This document shows positions 45,196 through 55,411 of a DNA stretch of 64,000 nucleotides, in pieces (within the stretch, counting starts at the first letter, position 1; each line of letters starts with the position of its first letter). This DNA is from Echiichthys vipera (Eukaryota; Chordata; Actinopteri; Perciformes; Trachinidae). The stretch spans positions 28,150,172 through 28,214,171 of the forward strand of contig OY829660.1 in assembly GCA_963691815.1 (NCBI GenBank). Reading direction: 5' to 3'. A program made the position numbers and the translations under genes. Below the pieces are notes generated by a model that was not told the origin of the DNA, searched no databases, and saw only the letters and a program-made list of their open reading frames with translations.

Positions 45196-45360
45196 AGAGC
45201 GCCAGGAGGCGCTCGTTGAGGGGGGGTACTGTCATGATTGGATCAGGACAGTCCTACTCTCCTTTTTCATTGTTTTTGTCTCCCTCTGTCGGTGTTTTTC
45301 TGTATGTGCTCCCCTTTGTTCCCCTGGTTCAGTTGGTCTTCCACCCCACGTGACAGCAGG

Positions 45361-46118
45361 GTTTGCACAAAGATAGCTGTCAGGCAGTGGTGTGGTGAGG
45401 ATGAATATAAAATGGGTAAACTGACAAATACAGAGTTAAATCAATTGTTTACCTTCATTAGCTTACTGTAGCTAACTTGTGGTAAAATTGGTTTACAACA
45501 ACAGACAACCCTGGCAACCAGCAATGCCCAATGTTATTGGATGCTACAATGTAAACCCAACATGACAAAGTATAAAAATATTAATTCAGACTAAATTTAT
45601 ATTTTTTTATGCAAAAGCAATATTATCATTCTGCACCCCTTTAAAAAAACCTGAGGGTGTATTATTATTATTTTTGTTTTACATATTCAACCTTTAAGAT
45701 TATTTATTTATTTATATTTCTCTGTTTGTTTTTCTCCCTCCCCTTCCACATCAAGCAAATTCCAAAAGCTGACTGGAGAATTTAGAATATGGCCAAATAA
45801 TGCATTGTTATAAAAATATATATAAAAATAAATCAACAATTCAAGAAGAGTCTTATAGAGAATCAGACAATGTGCATTCTTGTAATGCTGTTTCAAAAGC
45901 AACAAAAGAAACTGAAATAATGTAAGACAAATAATATCAAAGCTTAAGCCATAGCTGTTAAAAAAAGTTCTGAGACAAATTTACTGCTCCATCAAATAAA
46001 TTGTGGCCCAGCTAAAAGTAGCTAGCCTAAATGTATCTAGCATTCTGAAAATTCAAGAAATCTGCTTTGCACAGATGACTGCAGATCTAATTTTATTGCA
46101 AAGTGTATCATAATATAC
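45361..46118. other. No gene recognised
   Basis: AT-rich sequence between the gypsy and hAT-type elements. Short frames only; no repeat signature I can name. Confidence 0.5.
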
Positions 46119-46126
46119 ACTAAAGC

Positions 46127-46714
46127 CAGTGACGTGCAGTGAGGGTTGGGGTTGAGAATAGGATGCTGAAAACCATTTTAAAACACCAGTGCAACTGTAT
46201 ATTGCAGTATATCTGACCTTTACTGTAAATGCAGTATATCTTACCTTTACTGTAAATGACTGTATATTGCAGTATATCTTACCTTTACTGTAAATGACTG
46301 TATATTGCAGTATATCTGACCTTTACTGTAAATGACTATATATTGCAGTATATCTTACCTTTACTGTAAATGACTGTATATTGCAGTATATCTTATCTTT
46401 ACTGTAAATGACTGTATATTGCAGCATATCTTACCTTTACTGTAAATGACTATATATTGCAGTATATCTTACCTTTACTGTAAATGACTGTATATTGCAG
46501 TATATCTTACCTTTACTGACTGAAAGTCCAGCTTTGAAAAATGTCTTAGTTTAGAAATCAAATCCTCCATTTTCAGGGCGAGAAATTACAGCTTGTCGCT
46601 AAGCTCTACAACGTCGCACAGCACACTTCTTGTGTTTACTTTTTGCACACAGGTTAGAGTTCACCGTGATCTGGATGCACAGCCTCACCGGCCTCCCCTG
46701 ACCGCACGTCACTG
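46127..46714. mobile_element. Non-autonomous hAT-type element (perfect 8-bp repeats)
   Basis: Starts CAGTGACGTGCAGTGAGG and ends with the inverted CCGCACGTCACTG. Flanked by ACTAAAGC on both sides (46119-46126 and 46715-46722). Same family as 15466-16343, but shorter in its right half and carrying an expanded tandem array. No transposase. Confidence 0.93.
46196..46518. repeat. 38-bp tandem array inside the hAT-type element
   Basis: Unit TGTATATTGCAGTATATCTT plus ACCTTTACTGTAAATGAC, about 8.5 copies with scattered changes. The sister element at 15.6 kb has a single unit at the same place, so this is a local expansion. Confidence 0.95.
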
Positions 46715-46722
46715 ACTAAAGC

Positions 46723-47413
46723 TACATTCACAGAACATAATGCTCACCCAGCTCGGTTCTACTTAGCTGAAGGGGAAGTCAACTTAAACTTGGCGGAAAC
46801 CCTGATATGCAATGTTAACCCAACTTTTAACTTTACTTGCTAGCTTTGAAAAGCTATTCCCACAAGACGTAGTGAGGTTGCTCCTCCTTAAATATGCAAT
46901 AGGCATCTCTACCAAATAATAGAACTTCTAGGCTACATACACTAATATCAGAGGCAGATACGGGCAGGTCTTCGCTTGAGAGAGTGTGTCTAAAACTGAA
47001 TAATAAAATGGATGGAATGGACTCAATTTAACAATGGGGGTGTGTTTTTAAAGGTTTAGCAGGTTTAACTTGTCTGTACCATAAAACGACTCTGGGAAAG
47101 CTTGCATGCCTTCATTGTGTAGCTCCCTCTAGATGACGGGTGTATTACTGAGGTGCGATCCCCAAGTTCCTTAAACCTTTTAATAATTAGGTAACTAATG
47201 CTGGTAGGTAAGTATACTGTAATACACTATTTACTGTTATGTTTAAACTCTGTTATTAATGGTACTTTTATTTACCCAACTGTGTGATTCTCGTACTGTT
47301 TCAAGGGTTTTTAATCAGTCTTGTACATGAATTAAGCATCAATGAAATTATGTTTTATAACTATAGGTGCCCTTTAAGTTTGTTAAACTCACCTGAAGCA
47401 CTCTTTAACTCGT
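46723..47413. other. No gene recognised
   Basis: AT-rich, no conserved frame or repeat signature seen between the hAT-type element and the solo LTR. Confidence 0.5.
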
Positions 47414-47418
47414 ACCCC

Positions 47419-48091
47419 TGTTAGACCTGGGCAAAACGAGGACTCAAATGCATTCAGGGAACGATTAATGCAGGCTTTATTTCTTACACACTGGGTAACA
47501 GGTTCGGACTAGGGACTTAACAAAAGGGAACAGACGTGGCAAGAAACACCAAACAAATAAACTGAAAATCGCTCCAGAGGGAGGAAAAGACAACAATAAC
47601 TATGCTGATCTGAATAACTATCTACGAAAAGTTACACAAAAGGTAATCACTCACAAGGAGAAGAGCAAAAGGCTACAAAACAAAAACCATGCTGTACAGA
47701 GCTAATGAAACTACAACTCAAAAACACTCCAAGAGGAGGAAACTGGCACTATGAAATAAAACTAACAGCTAATCAAGCTGACCAAAAAACTTAAGAATCA
47801 AAAAATCTGTTTTCTTCAGAGGTGCTCAAGGGAAGAGACACGGCAATGGATGGCGGTACACAACGAGACAGTATACTCTGGCAACAAGACAGGGGAAGAT
47901 GAGGACTATAACCACATGAGGGAGGATGACACAGGTGGACACAATCAGGTAATCAGGGAACACAGCAGACCGGTCACACAGGAGGAAGGGCAAGTGACCT
48001 TAAATGAGAGGAAGATTAATCTTTCAAAATAAAACATGAATTTCACAAGACAAAAAACCCAGGACAGGATACCCCTCACCACGGTGTGACA
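47419..48091 (-). mobile_element. Solo gypsy LTR (ACCCC repeats)
   Basis: In minus orientation it starts TGTCACACCGTGGTGAGG and ends CCCAGGTCTAACA. ACCCC flanks both sides (47414-47418 and 48092-48096). An AAATAAAG polyadenylation-type site is near the minus-strand end (about 47480). The same LTR borders the relic at 16435-17541. Confidence 0.9.
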
Positions 48092-48500
48092 ACCCCAACA
48101 ACCCCCAATGTGTCTACAAACAAGAGTATATATGAGATACCTGGGGTCCGTTTTACAAAGCAGGTTTAGTAAAAACTCTGAGTCTGTTAACCCTGAAATC
48201 AGGGAAACTCTGAGTTTTCCGTTTCACAAAGGGAGGTAACTCAAACCAGAGAAAGAGGGGTAACTCTAGCCTGTTTCACAGAGAGAGGTAACTTAACCTC
48301 TCGGTCAGTTACCATGGTAACATGCTCTATGAACCTAAACTGGTCGGGACCAGGTTTTTCTCAACAAACCTTGAGTTTCTCTCTGTCTCCACCCTCCTTC
48401 AGCCACACACGGTATTTGATTTTCTCATTCATTCAGTCAGCAGGCGAGTTTTGATGAAGTATAGTTTTGCTATAGTTCTGTCTGTTTTCTAAGAAAATCA

Positions 48501-48725
48501 TTGCCAAAATCAGTCAGTAGGCCTACATTAGAAGTTATATTAGGTGGAGTCTATTTTCACTACCATGGCATGTCGGCTTGTGATCCCGTGGATGAAGGTG
48601 CAGCATTACTGCGCAGAGAATTAAATATTCGTCGGGAGAGGATTATCAGACCACGCATAGTTCTTGCATTTCCAGACTATTATCTTTTTGCGCAACCTCA
48701 TCCGTACTTACATTTCCAACATTAA
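48501..48725 (+). pseudogene. Harbinger B transposase N-terminus
   Basis: A 74-codon frame contains ACDPVDEGAALLRRELN, RRERIIRPR and LAFPDYYLF. This resembles the N-terminal segment of Harbinger transposases (DPVDEGA, then an arginine-rich helix, then a 'PD.YL' phrase). It is cut by the insertion at 48763, and the DDE domain is absent. Confidence 0.65.
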
Positions 48726-48762
48726 CAACTGAAGTCATGCGCTCACATCCCAGCAGATATTG

Positions 48763-49420
48763 GCCCTCATTTATCAATCTTGCGTGAAAATGGGCGCATT
48801 TCTGAGCGCAGAATTGGTCGTACGACAGGACACACGTGTGACCTTTGAAACATTCGTATCTGACCAATCTCAGCGTACGAATGAGCGGGCCTTGATAAAT
48901 GCAGCGGCTGAATTTGATCGTCATTAACATGTTACGCCCTTAAATATTCCTGGTTAGGAGGCCTCGCCCACTGAGGTCAAACATGGAGAGACGAAACACT
49001 GATCGGCATCCTGACATCCGAGATGGAGCAAAATAAAGATGCGCTTTTTGGCAGTCTTAAGATTGGAATAAAAGGGGCCCGTAAAAACGCTGTATGGAAA
49101 AGAATAACGGAGGCAGTCAACCCGAAGCAGCGCTCCACTGTGACCCGTGTGCGTGTGTGTGCACTGTTGAACCTGCGCTCCTGCTCTGTAGAGGGGTTTG
49201 CCAGCGGGGGTTATTAGATATTCCGTTAGAGGATAACCTTTGTCACCATCTGATACCTTGTTTGATTTAATGCAATTTATCGAGGGTAGCCACTTACTGA
49301 TGAGATGACTTTGGCTCTGCAGTGCGCATTCCTGCAGCCGCGCGCCAACACATTCATTCATTCACTTATTCATCTTCAACCGTTTGTCCCTGTCGGGGGC
49401 CGCGGGGGGCTGGAGCCGAG
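48763..49420. mobile_element. Harbinger A copy, right part deleted
   Basis: Begins GGCCCTCATTTATCAATCTT, nearly identical to 27666 onward. It continues through GAGATGGAGCAAAATAAAGA, also seen at 31630. It ends in the LINE-tail sequence at 49345-49420. The transposase and right terminal repeat are missing. The stretch around 49020-49090 (MEQNKDALFGSLKIGIKGAR) may be the start of the accessory Myb-like protein of this family. Confidence 0.8.
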
Positions 49421-50309
49421 CTGTGTGAAAACAGCATTATGTTGGGGATAAAACAACTGTACAGTCAAACAGCCACTTAATATTTACTTTACAATGTAAA
49501 ACATGCTCAAAATGAGGTACCCCAATGAGATTGTGCAATGTTGTTATGTTTCATCTTAAGTTGCTGCCAAGTCTGAGTCACCCCCGTGGGAATGTACCTA
49601 AATTAAATAATAGGCTACCACTCAAGCAGTTTCCACCTGTGATATTATTGTGATTGCAAAGGACTACATATAAACGGACGCATTGACCTGTCTCAATCTC
49701 TTTGGCTGTTACACTTTAGTTGAAAAACATGCTCAAACTCACCGTAAGAGTGCATTTATATTTCCAGTTCCAGTGGTGTGAAAAACGCAGCCCTCCTCTT
49801 CCCCGTTGCCATGGTGACTCGTCGAATTGGAGCTCCATTGATGCTGTCTTTTTAAACTTGTGGTGCACACGCTTAACTCCAGGTTAAAGTACTCCGAGTT
49901 GATCAAACTAACTCAAATCTGCTGTTCTAGAACCAAAAACTCAGAGTTTCCTTACTCAGAATAGATCAACTCAGAGTTTGTTGAACCTGCTTTGTGAAAC
50001 GGACCTCTGGTGAAAAATTAATGACCACAGGCACGTTTTAACTATTTACTTTTGTAAATTTAAAACAGATATCTGCATCATAGAAACAAAAATAACAATA
50101 ACCAAGTGCCAAATAGAGGCAGTCAGTTCAACACTCGGTTGTCTTTTTACAATATGCACCCTTTAAGATAAGTTTCAAAAGCATAAAAATAAATAATTTA
50201 CCTAAAGTACAAAGGGAGGGGTAGTGAGATTTATGTTAGGGTTTTTTCTTTATCTTTTTCTTTTCACTTCAATAAATCCTTAAGTCCTTTAAATCCTGAA
50301 GGAAAATGT

Positions 50310-50700
50310 CCGCCCATCCGTTTGTGACCTTAAGCTCAAGCACACTTGGGATCTGAAGCACACCAGCAAGTCCACCTCTGAATGGCAAAAAAACCCAAAA
50401 CAAAATGAAGGTTTTGAAGTGGCTTGGTCAAAGTCCAGACTTAAATCGGATTGAGACGCTGTGACATGACCTTAAACAGGCCGTTCATGCTCCAAACCCA
50501 TCCAATGTGGCTGAATGAAAACAATTCTGACAAAAGTGTGGACCAAAATTCCTCCACAGTGATGTGAAAAACTCATTGCCAGTTATCATAAACGCTTGAT
50601 TGCAGTTGCTGCTGCCAAGGGTGGCACAACCAATTATTAGGTTTAGGGGACAATTCCTTTTTCACATAGGGCCAGGTTGGTTTGATAGTTTTTTTTCCCT
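50310..50700 (+). pseudogene. Tc1/mariner transposase C-terminal remnant
   Basis: The plus strand encodes KWLGQSPDLNRIETL with the final catalytic Glu of the DDE triad in the Tc1 'SPDLNPIE' motif. It then reads NPSNVAE and, in a shifted frame, SYHKRLIAVVAAKGGTTNY-like sequence. The nucleotide tail GGGGACAATTCCTTTTTCAC with CATAGGGCCAGGTTGG is typical of fish Tc1 elements just inside the right end. A stop follows ETL. Left part missing. Confidence 0.8.
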
Positions 50701-51059
50701 TTATAAATGAAATACTAATTTCAAAACTGCATGTTGTATTTACTCAGGTTATCTTTGTCTGATATTTAAATTTGTTTGATGATCTGAAGTATGTAAGTTT
50801 GACAAAATAGCGAGAACAGAATAATTTGCAGCACTGTGCAATATATAATACCTAAGCAAATTCAGTTTGTTGCAAAAACTGAGATGCTGATTTGTTTATT
50901 TGCAAACATAATGCCTACATCATTTTAAAGAACCTCACAGTTACCTTTTGTCACCACTAGGAGCTGCCAGTGTTACATGTCTCCTAAATGCAGCTTTAAG
51001 AGGCTTGTTATCTCAGGTTATCTCAGCAATACAATATATTGTATATATTACTGTATATG

Positions 51060-51425
51060 ATATATATATACATTATGTCTGTCTGTCCCTCTCTCTCTCT
51101 CCCTCTCTCTCTCCCCAACCGGTCAAGACAGATTTACGTCCTTTATAGAGCTGGGTCTGTTCGACGTTCCTGCCTGTTAAAGAAAAGGTTTTCGTTGCCA
51201 CTGTGTGCACAAGATCGCTGGATCAAAACTGTATATAATAATAATAATAATAATTATAGTAGTTATTATTATTAAAGATAGTGCGACTCGTTGCTGGTCA
51301 TGGGGAAATTGTTGGGTCTCTGTAAATCATGAATAAGTCATAGTGTGTGGTCTTTACCTTCTCTATATGTAAAGTGTCTTGAGATAAATTTTGTTATGAT
51401 TTGGCACTATAAATAAAATTTAATT
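51060..51425 (+). repeat. L2-like LINE 3' end
   Basis: A CTCTCTCTC run, CCCCAACCGGTCAAGACAGA, and the tail GTTATGATTTGGCACTATAA then ATAAAATTTAATTAAAC. It also contains a short ATA/ATT run at 51236-51273. 3'UTR only. Confidence 0.8.
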
Positions 51426-51751
51426 AAACTAAATTGTACAAAAGTTATTACACAAAAAGTAGAAAACGAACATTAACAGATAACATAATTTAACAAATTA
51501 GTAAATCATTCTTAGCTCTTGTTTTCATATGGTAAATACATAAATGGTATTGCCAAATTTAACACCAAAAAATCTGACACATACGTGAATTTTTTTAGAC
51601 TCTGTGACTTGCCCTTTCTGAGAATATCAGTACCGAATTAACACTTAGAATAAAAGTGTAGACATAACAGGTAAAATGGAATCATCTGCTAGGCATTGCT
51701 GCCGGTCTGGTGTCATCAGCCAGGAACCACCAATCACCAATGTTTAGCTCC

Positions 51752-52321
51752 TTAAATCCTGGAACGTCTCCTGGTGAGGTGTAAATCTTGCGCCAGGCCA
51801 TACCCATATCCGCAGCAGGTCTCCACGGTGAACAGCCTCTGGCATGTTAGATCAATGGATCTAACACTGCAGAGCAGTGACAGGGACGTCTCCCTGCCAC
51901 GCCCTGCAGCTGATAGGTGTCCCCCCCTGCAGCTGTTGTTGTGGTTAGTTGTTCGTTCCCTAGCACTTGTCTTCCTCCTTAACCAGAGCCAAAAGCTTCC
52001 TTTCTCAGCCTCCTCTGCCAGCTCTTTGTTTGCCTTCTTCAGGCTCCCTCCTGTCACTCCTGCGTCCCTCAGAAGGCATGTGGTTGACTGCCCCTCATAG
52101 CCTCGGCATCTAACTTCCACTGGAAAGATGGTGGTCTTCCAGCCAGCCATCCGGCACTCAGCAGCCAACTCTGCGTACTTGGCCTTTTTTTGTTCATAGG
52201 CAGCCTTGATCCCCTCCTCCACTGGTACCGTGAGCTCATAAGAAGCAGGGATTTTGCCATAGAGGACCATGGCACTATGTCCGGGTGGAGCGATATAGCA
52301 GTACATATACAGCTCCACCAC
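51752..52321 (-). pseudogene. C-terminal domain of a non-LTR retrotransposon protein
   Basis: A 189-codon open frame. Residues about 45-115 read KYAELAAECRMAGWKTTIFP, VEVRCRGYEG, LLRDAGVTGGSLKKANKELA and EEAEKGSFWLWLRRK. I recognise this 'KY.DL..ECR..GW...PVEVGCRGF...A.....SRWLW..R' module from the C-terminal end of fish and invertebrate LINE proteins. I am unsure of the clade (R2/NeSL/R4-type suspected). The remainder is serine/arginine-rich and probably not native. It abuts an L1 relic at 52322. Confidence 0.6.
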
Positions 52322-52786
52322 GGAGCCAGTATAAGAGTTTATTAATGTTGCAGGCCCAGAAGTAGTGGCGGAAATTAGGTAGCGCTAGTCCCCCTTCAGG
52401 TTTAGGGAGTTGAAGAATATGTTTTTTGATAAGGGCTGGTTAATTCTGCCAAATAAAAGTGTTACGCTGTTGATCTAGATTAGTAAAAAATTATTTATTA
52501 AGACAACTTGAAAAGATACAGAAACTTTGGTAAAATTACCATCTTAATGAGATTAACCCGGCCTTATAGGGGAATATGGATTTTGGGAGTGACCTCGCCA
52601 AGCTGTTGACAAAAAGACAAACATTTCTGAATATTCAACTAATACCCCGATAGGTGCCCTTACTGATCCAGAATTGATTGAAACTGTGAGGAGGGAGGAT
52701 GTGGGGTTTGAAATAAAATAAGAGAAGGTCATCGGCAAATAAGGAGAGTTTTTTGGACTAGACCGAAACGAGTGATGCCTTCAAAC

Positions 52787-53014
52787 TCATTCTGGTTTTA
52801 TGTTGAACGACAAGGGTGAAAGCAAACAGCCCTGCCGGGTCCCATGTTTGAAAGGGAAATATGCTGAGCGGACACCATTAGTGTTTACAGATGCAGTGGG
52901 TAACAGAGGCTTAACCAAAAAAATAAAATTAGAACCAATGCCAAATTTCTCCGAAATGAAAAATAGAAAGCCCCACTCTACTCGGTCGAAGGCCTTCTCT
53001 GCATCCAGCACCAT
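52787..53014 (-). pseudogene. L1 reverse transcriptase palm fragment
   Basis: MVLDAEKAFDRVEWGFLFF carries the first catalytic Asp. It is followed by SVNTNGVRSAYFPFKHGTRQ and GCLLSPLSFN. The second catalytic motif is damaged; downstream, PMTFSYFISNPTSSL corresponds to the region just after 'YADDLLLF', with the DD lost. Not active. Confidence 0.8.
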
Positions 53015-53738
53015 TACGACATTACGACAATCCAGGTGAGAACATGATGTTGAACAGCCTTCTGGTATAGAAGAATGGATGTCTCCCTAAAATTAAGCCT
53101 GTCTGGTTTAGCGAAATTATTGATGACATCACACTTTGGAGGGAGAGGTGAGGACCTTAGGAAGGATCTTACAATCTACGTTTAAAAGTGATACCGGTCC
53201 GTAGCTGACACATGAAGTAGGATCCCTGTCTGTCTTCAGGAGCAATTAAATAGATGCCTCATACAAGGTCGCTGGCAGTCTGCTTTCAATAAAGGAGTCA
53301 TTGAACATTCTCACAAGGACGGGAGCTAATAGCATCGAGTATGCCTTAAAGAACTCTACTGTAAAACCATCGGGACCAGGAGATTTCCTTTTTTTGCATA
53401 GACTTGATCGCTTAATGCACCTCCAACAGAGAGATGGGTCTACGGAGTTCCCTAGAGATATTTATATCAATCAGAGGGTACGTTAAATGGTCTAAAGGAT
53501 TAGGGTCGCTGCAGTCATTGGGCTGCATTCAGAAGTATATAATGCTGTAGAGAAATCAGAAAAAGACTTATTGATCATCACTGGATCAGAAGTGTGGCTT
53601 CCTCCCAGTAGTTGAATTTTAGAAATCAGTCTGGAAATACTAGCTGCGTTGGCCTGCTGTGCCAAGAGTCTCCCTGCCTTATCTCCCTGCTCAAAAAAGC
53701 TTTGTATCTATTGTTGCAGCTGTCAACTTCACGTGTCA

Positions 53739-54116
53739 TTAAGAGGCCATGTTCAAATGCAGTAGCCGTTTCTTATATAGGAGGGGATGGAGAGGTGGAG
53801 TAAGTTCCATTAAGTCTTCTCCATTTGGGAGAATGTGTGGTGTACATGGGGAAAAAAAGGAGAAAGCTTTACCGAGAGGACTTCTAAACCTCCAGGGATC
53901 CGAAATTACCAACTGTGATGCATATGTTTGTGTCTGTGTGTGTTTGGATAGTGTAATCTGTGTGGGAGAAAATTTGTCAAGAGTCACATCCTGCACCAGA
54001 TTGAATTTGCCACCAATGATAATGCAGTGACTGTCAGAGTTTGGGACTCTTGCAAATAGCCTTGTAAATAACTGTTCATCGTCCCAGGTGGGCACATACA
54101 CCGAAACTAAGACCAC
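53739..54116 (-). pseudogene. L1 endonuclease fragment
   Basis: VLVSVYVPTWDDEQLFTRLF, HCIIIGGKFNLVQDVTLD and VISDPWRFRSPLGKAFSFFS match the L1 endonuclease. The catalytic 'GGDFN' reads GGKFN, replacing the catalytic Asp with Lys. A frameshift follows. Confidence 0.8.
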
Positions 54117-54250
54117 TGGTGTGTTCTAAAGTGTGCCTGAAACTTTACCATAACAGCCGTCATTATCTAGGATTAGATTTATCGGCTCAAACAGGACCCT
54201 TTTATGAATGATGATAGCTGCCCCTCTAACTCTATCTGTAAATTTCAAAT

Positions 54251-54790
54251 GGAATTAAAGCTGCAAGCAGCGATGAATGGGCCCTCGCACCCGGTGCACT
54301 TCCGGGGAACGGGCCAGCTACTTCCTGTTTCATGGAAAAACGCCAATATTCGCTGCCCCGCCAAGGCCACACACTATGAGCCTACTGATTTTTGTAACTC
54401 AAGGTGAAATCTCATCAAGGAGCTCAATTTTAGCAACTTTCTAGGAGGCGCTACTGAGGCATTTTGCGAAGCCCATGCATGAGACCAATAAAATACCTAA
54501 ATTTACACCAGACTTGGGGGAATTGTTGGGTCTATCTAAATCATAAATAAGTCATAGAGTGTGGTCTTTACCTACTCTGTAAAGTGTCCTGAGATAACGT
54601 TTGTTATGATTTGGCACTATAAATAAAATTTAACGGAATTGAATCAAACTTGACAAGTTTGCAAATTTTGGGGACTTTTTACATAAGTTGAGGCCCTCAA
54701 AAAGGCAAGTAATTTGGTAAAATAATAATAATAATAATCACTAGGGTTACAATAGGTCCCTTGACGAGCGCTGGTGCTTAGGCCCTAATA
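54251..54790 (+). repeat. Dispersed 'GCTGCAAGCAGCGATGA' repeat inserted in L1
   Basis: Starts TTAAAGCTGCAAGCAGCGAT followed by GGGCCCTCGCACCCGG, and ends with AATAATAATAATAATCACTA, GGTTACAATAGG and GCTTAGGCCCTAATAA. I know this start and end from abundant fish repeats of uncertain class. An L2-like LINE 3' end (about 54510-54650) is inserted within it. No coding content. Confidence 0.65.
54510..54650 (+). repeat. L2-like LINE 3' end
   Basis: TTGTTGGGTCTATCTAAATC, AGAGTGTGGTCTTTACCTAC, GTTATGATTTGGCACTATAA then a short AATTGAAT tail. Only about 140 bases of 3'UTR, nested in the repeat above. Confidence 0.8.
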
Positions 54791-54974
54791 AGTGGCTCAG
54801 CTGATTTTAAGGTGCTGTAACTGTGTGAAGACCTTACCAATTTTGATTGCGTTGTTCATTCCCTGAGTATTCCAGGAAATCAGACACACTCCAGTACCTG
54901 GGCAGGCAGGCCATAAGGGAATTTTTTTTTTTACATTAGATAAGATGAATAGAATGCTTGCCTCGCCTTGTATG

Positions 54975-55165
54975 AAACCCCACCGTCCACCCTGGGTAAG
55001 TGTGCATATGTTGCCTTTCTACCGGTGGATGCTTACTCCAGGTAGGGAATGAGTCCTTACCCCAAGTGAAGGAGTTCAAGTTTGGGGTCCCCTGCTAGAG
55101 CTCCTGCCCCTGCTACCCGACCCCGGATAAGCGGTTGAAGATGAGATGAGATGAGACTCGTCTGG
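54975..55165 (+). repeat. Rex3-like LINE 3' end
   Basis: Contains CCCAAGTGAAGGAGTTCAAG, coding for the Rex3 phrase K-V-E-E-F-K in degraded form. It ends CCCCGGATAAGCGGTTGAAG then GATGAGATGAGATGAGA, the usual Rex3 tail. Confidence 0.65.
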
Positions 55166-55305
55166 CCTGCCTGAATGACACAAACAACCATTGCGTGGAA
55201 CCACAGACATCTCATAAGTAAAATAACCTGTGATTGGACAGCATATCCCTCATTCATTGGTCAGCTTTGGGACATGTGGTTGTGTGCCCCTCCCATTTTT
55301 AGAAT

Positions 55306-55405
55306 AATAATAGCAATACTACTATTATTAATAATGATATTACTGCTAATAATAATAAAACTAACAAGAATACTGCTACTACTAATTATCATTATTGCTA
55401 TTATT
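55306..55405. repeat. AT-rich ATT/AAT simple repeat
   Basis: A string of ATT, AAT and ACT triplets next to the left LTR border. No function seen. Confidence 0.8.
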
Positions 55406-55411
55406 AACTAG

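Larger units (their letters stand above)
44163..45355 (+). mobile_element. Non-autonomous gypsy element with tandem arrays (GCAGG repeats)
   Basis: Begins TGTCATGATTGGATC and ends CACGTGACA. Flanked by GCAGG at 44158-44162 and 45356-45360. It contains a full 5' LTR (44163-44578), a gag start (ATG at 44597, MDPADPQ) that breaks after about ten codons, and a 28-bp tandem array. Then come a polypurine tract (GAGGGGGGGTAC) and a partial LTR (from 44836), a second array, a second tract and a partial LTR (45230-45355). All pol genes are missing. Confidence 0.88.
48144..50006. mobile_element. PIF/Harbinger-type element B (CTG repeats)
   Basis: Left end GGGTCCGTTTTACAAAGCAG; the complement of the right end reads AGGTCCGTTTCACAAAGCAG. 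CTG flanks both sides (48141-48143, 50007-50009). The arms continue as imperfect inverted repeats (AACTCTGAGT). It contains a transposase N-terminus and is invaded by a copy of the other Harbinger family at 48763. The catalytic region is missing. Confidence 0.88.
52322..54900 (-). mobile_element. Second L1-type LINE relic
   Basis: Minus-strand order: endonuclease start near 54890 (LISWNTQGMNNAIKIGKVFT), a foreign repeat (54251-54790), endonuclease body 54250-53740, linker and early RT with many breaks, RT at 53014-52787 (VLDAEKAFDRVEWGF, GTRQGCLLSP), then sequence ending ALPNFRHYFWACNINKLLYW near 52330. Same type as the L1 at 12-18 kb, but less invaded and with more of RT. Several stops and shifts. 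Confidence 0.85.

Noticed and set aside
44536..45376. Long arginine/proline-rich open frames on both strands
   Set aside because: They are the 28-bp tandem unit read in all three frames (three units make 28 residues). No family motif and no independent coding signal.
46196..46518. CRISPR-like regular repeats
   Set aside because: Units are contiguous 38-bp tandem copies without unique spacers, inside an hAT-type element in a vertebrate genome.
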